DNA from: Actinomycetes bacterium
GTDB taxonomy: Bacteria; Actinomycetota; Acidimicrobiia; Acidimicrobiales; JAJYPT01
Direction of reading: 5' to 3'
Assembly (NCBI GenBank): GCA_021795135.1
Contig: JAJYPT010000024.1
Coordinates: forward strand, 1-14,734
DNA length: 14,734 nucleotides
Made by a program: the position numbers and the translations under genes
The notes under the pieces: model-generated
What the model was told of the DNA's origin: nothing
Seen by the model: only the letters and a program-made list of their open reading frames with translations
Databases searched by the model: none
In this document: piece by piece, positions 14,224 to 14,734 of the stretch
Numbering within the stretch: position 1 is the first letter of the stretch
How the letters are laid out: each line of letters opens with the position of its first letter

Positions 14224-14325
14224 ATTTCTCCTTAGAATTTTTTAGGTTTAATGTCTCTATACCCAAAAAATAATAAAAAATAAAGCAATATCAAATTTTT
14301 ACCATTCAAACAAGTCTTAAACTAC

Positions 14326-14353
14326 AAAAACCCCCAATCAATTGGGGGTTTTT
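14326..14353 (-). terminator. Intrinsic terminator of the rRNA operon
   Basis: CCCCCAAT (14331-14338) and ATTGGGGG (14341-14348) form an 8-bp stem with a CA loop, flanked by AAAAA and TTTTT. On the minus strand the stem is followed by five Ts, just downstream of the 5S gene. Because the flanks are symmetric it could also act on the plus strand. Confidence 0.93.
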
Positions 14354-14363
14354 GTGAAAAAAA

Positions 14364-14479
<116 letters not shown>

Positions 14480-14523
14480 AAACCTTGACCTTATAAGTAT
14501 TCTATAACGAGCACGAGCATAAA

Positions 14524-14734
<211 letters not shown>

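Overview
This window is AT-rich chromosomal DNA, roughly two-thirds A+T by eye, with dense and mostly minus-strand genes. The gene content is actinobacterial. It has a DUF4193 protein with its C-terminal zinc ribbon, a tat-helY cluster (tatA/B, tatC, HelY-type Ski2-like helicase) in the order known from actinobacteria, and several short proteins with actinobacterial sequence patterns. High AT content with this gene set points to a streamlined actinobacterium, possibly a marine or freshwater relative of the Acidimicrobiia such as the Actinomarinales. The lineage is inference, not proof. Start codons are unusually varied: several genes start with GTG, one perhaps with TTG, and helY apparently with ATT. 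Several genes also lack a clear Shine-Dalgarno sequence.

Layout. At 1-1455 there is a possible gene start running off the left edge, then a 424-aa helical, low-complexity protein. It ends at a perfect 32-bp-arm palindrome that serves as a convergent terminator. At 1522-3666 four minus-strand genes encode a PsiE-like membrane protein, a GNAT acetyltransferase, a small actinobacterial-type protein and the very acidic DUF4193 protein. At 3667-4120 there is a gene-free stretch with many overlapping helices, including an interleaved pair of inverted repeats. It looks like a structured RNA that I could not assign to any family. At 4121-4933 lies a secreted LysM/lytic-transglycosylase protein with its own promoter.

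At 5107-10615 the minus-strand series tatA/B, tatC, helY and a double-domain ThyX-like protein is probably one operon with a promoter near 10670. A 61-aa protein and a zinc-ribbon protein precede it. At 11341-11680 is a divergent regulatory region with a 17-bp-arm inverted repeat and outward promoters. A plus-strand MFS transporter follows, and its stop codon overlaps that of a convergent TPR protein (12918-13892). The right end holds a 39-aa membrane protein, an rRNA terminator, 5S rRNA and the 3' end of 23S rRNA, all on the minus strand.

Functionally the window combines protein export (Tat), RNA processing or turnover (HelY), nucleotide metabolism or a derived flavoprotein (ThyX-like), cell-wall remodelling (LysM-SLT) and the end of an rRNA operon. 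No mobile element, CRISPR array, prophage or defence system is visible. The most unexplained parts are the structured region at 3786-4094, the tatC/helY junction without a normal start codon, and a 10-mer (AAAGTATAAG) that recurs in intergenic positions.
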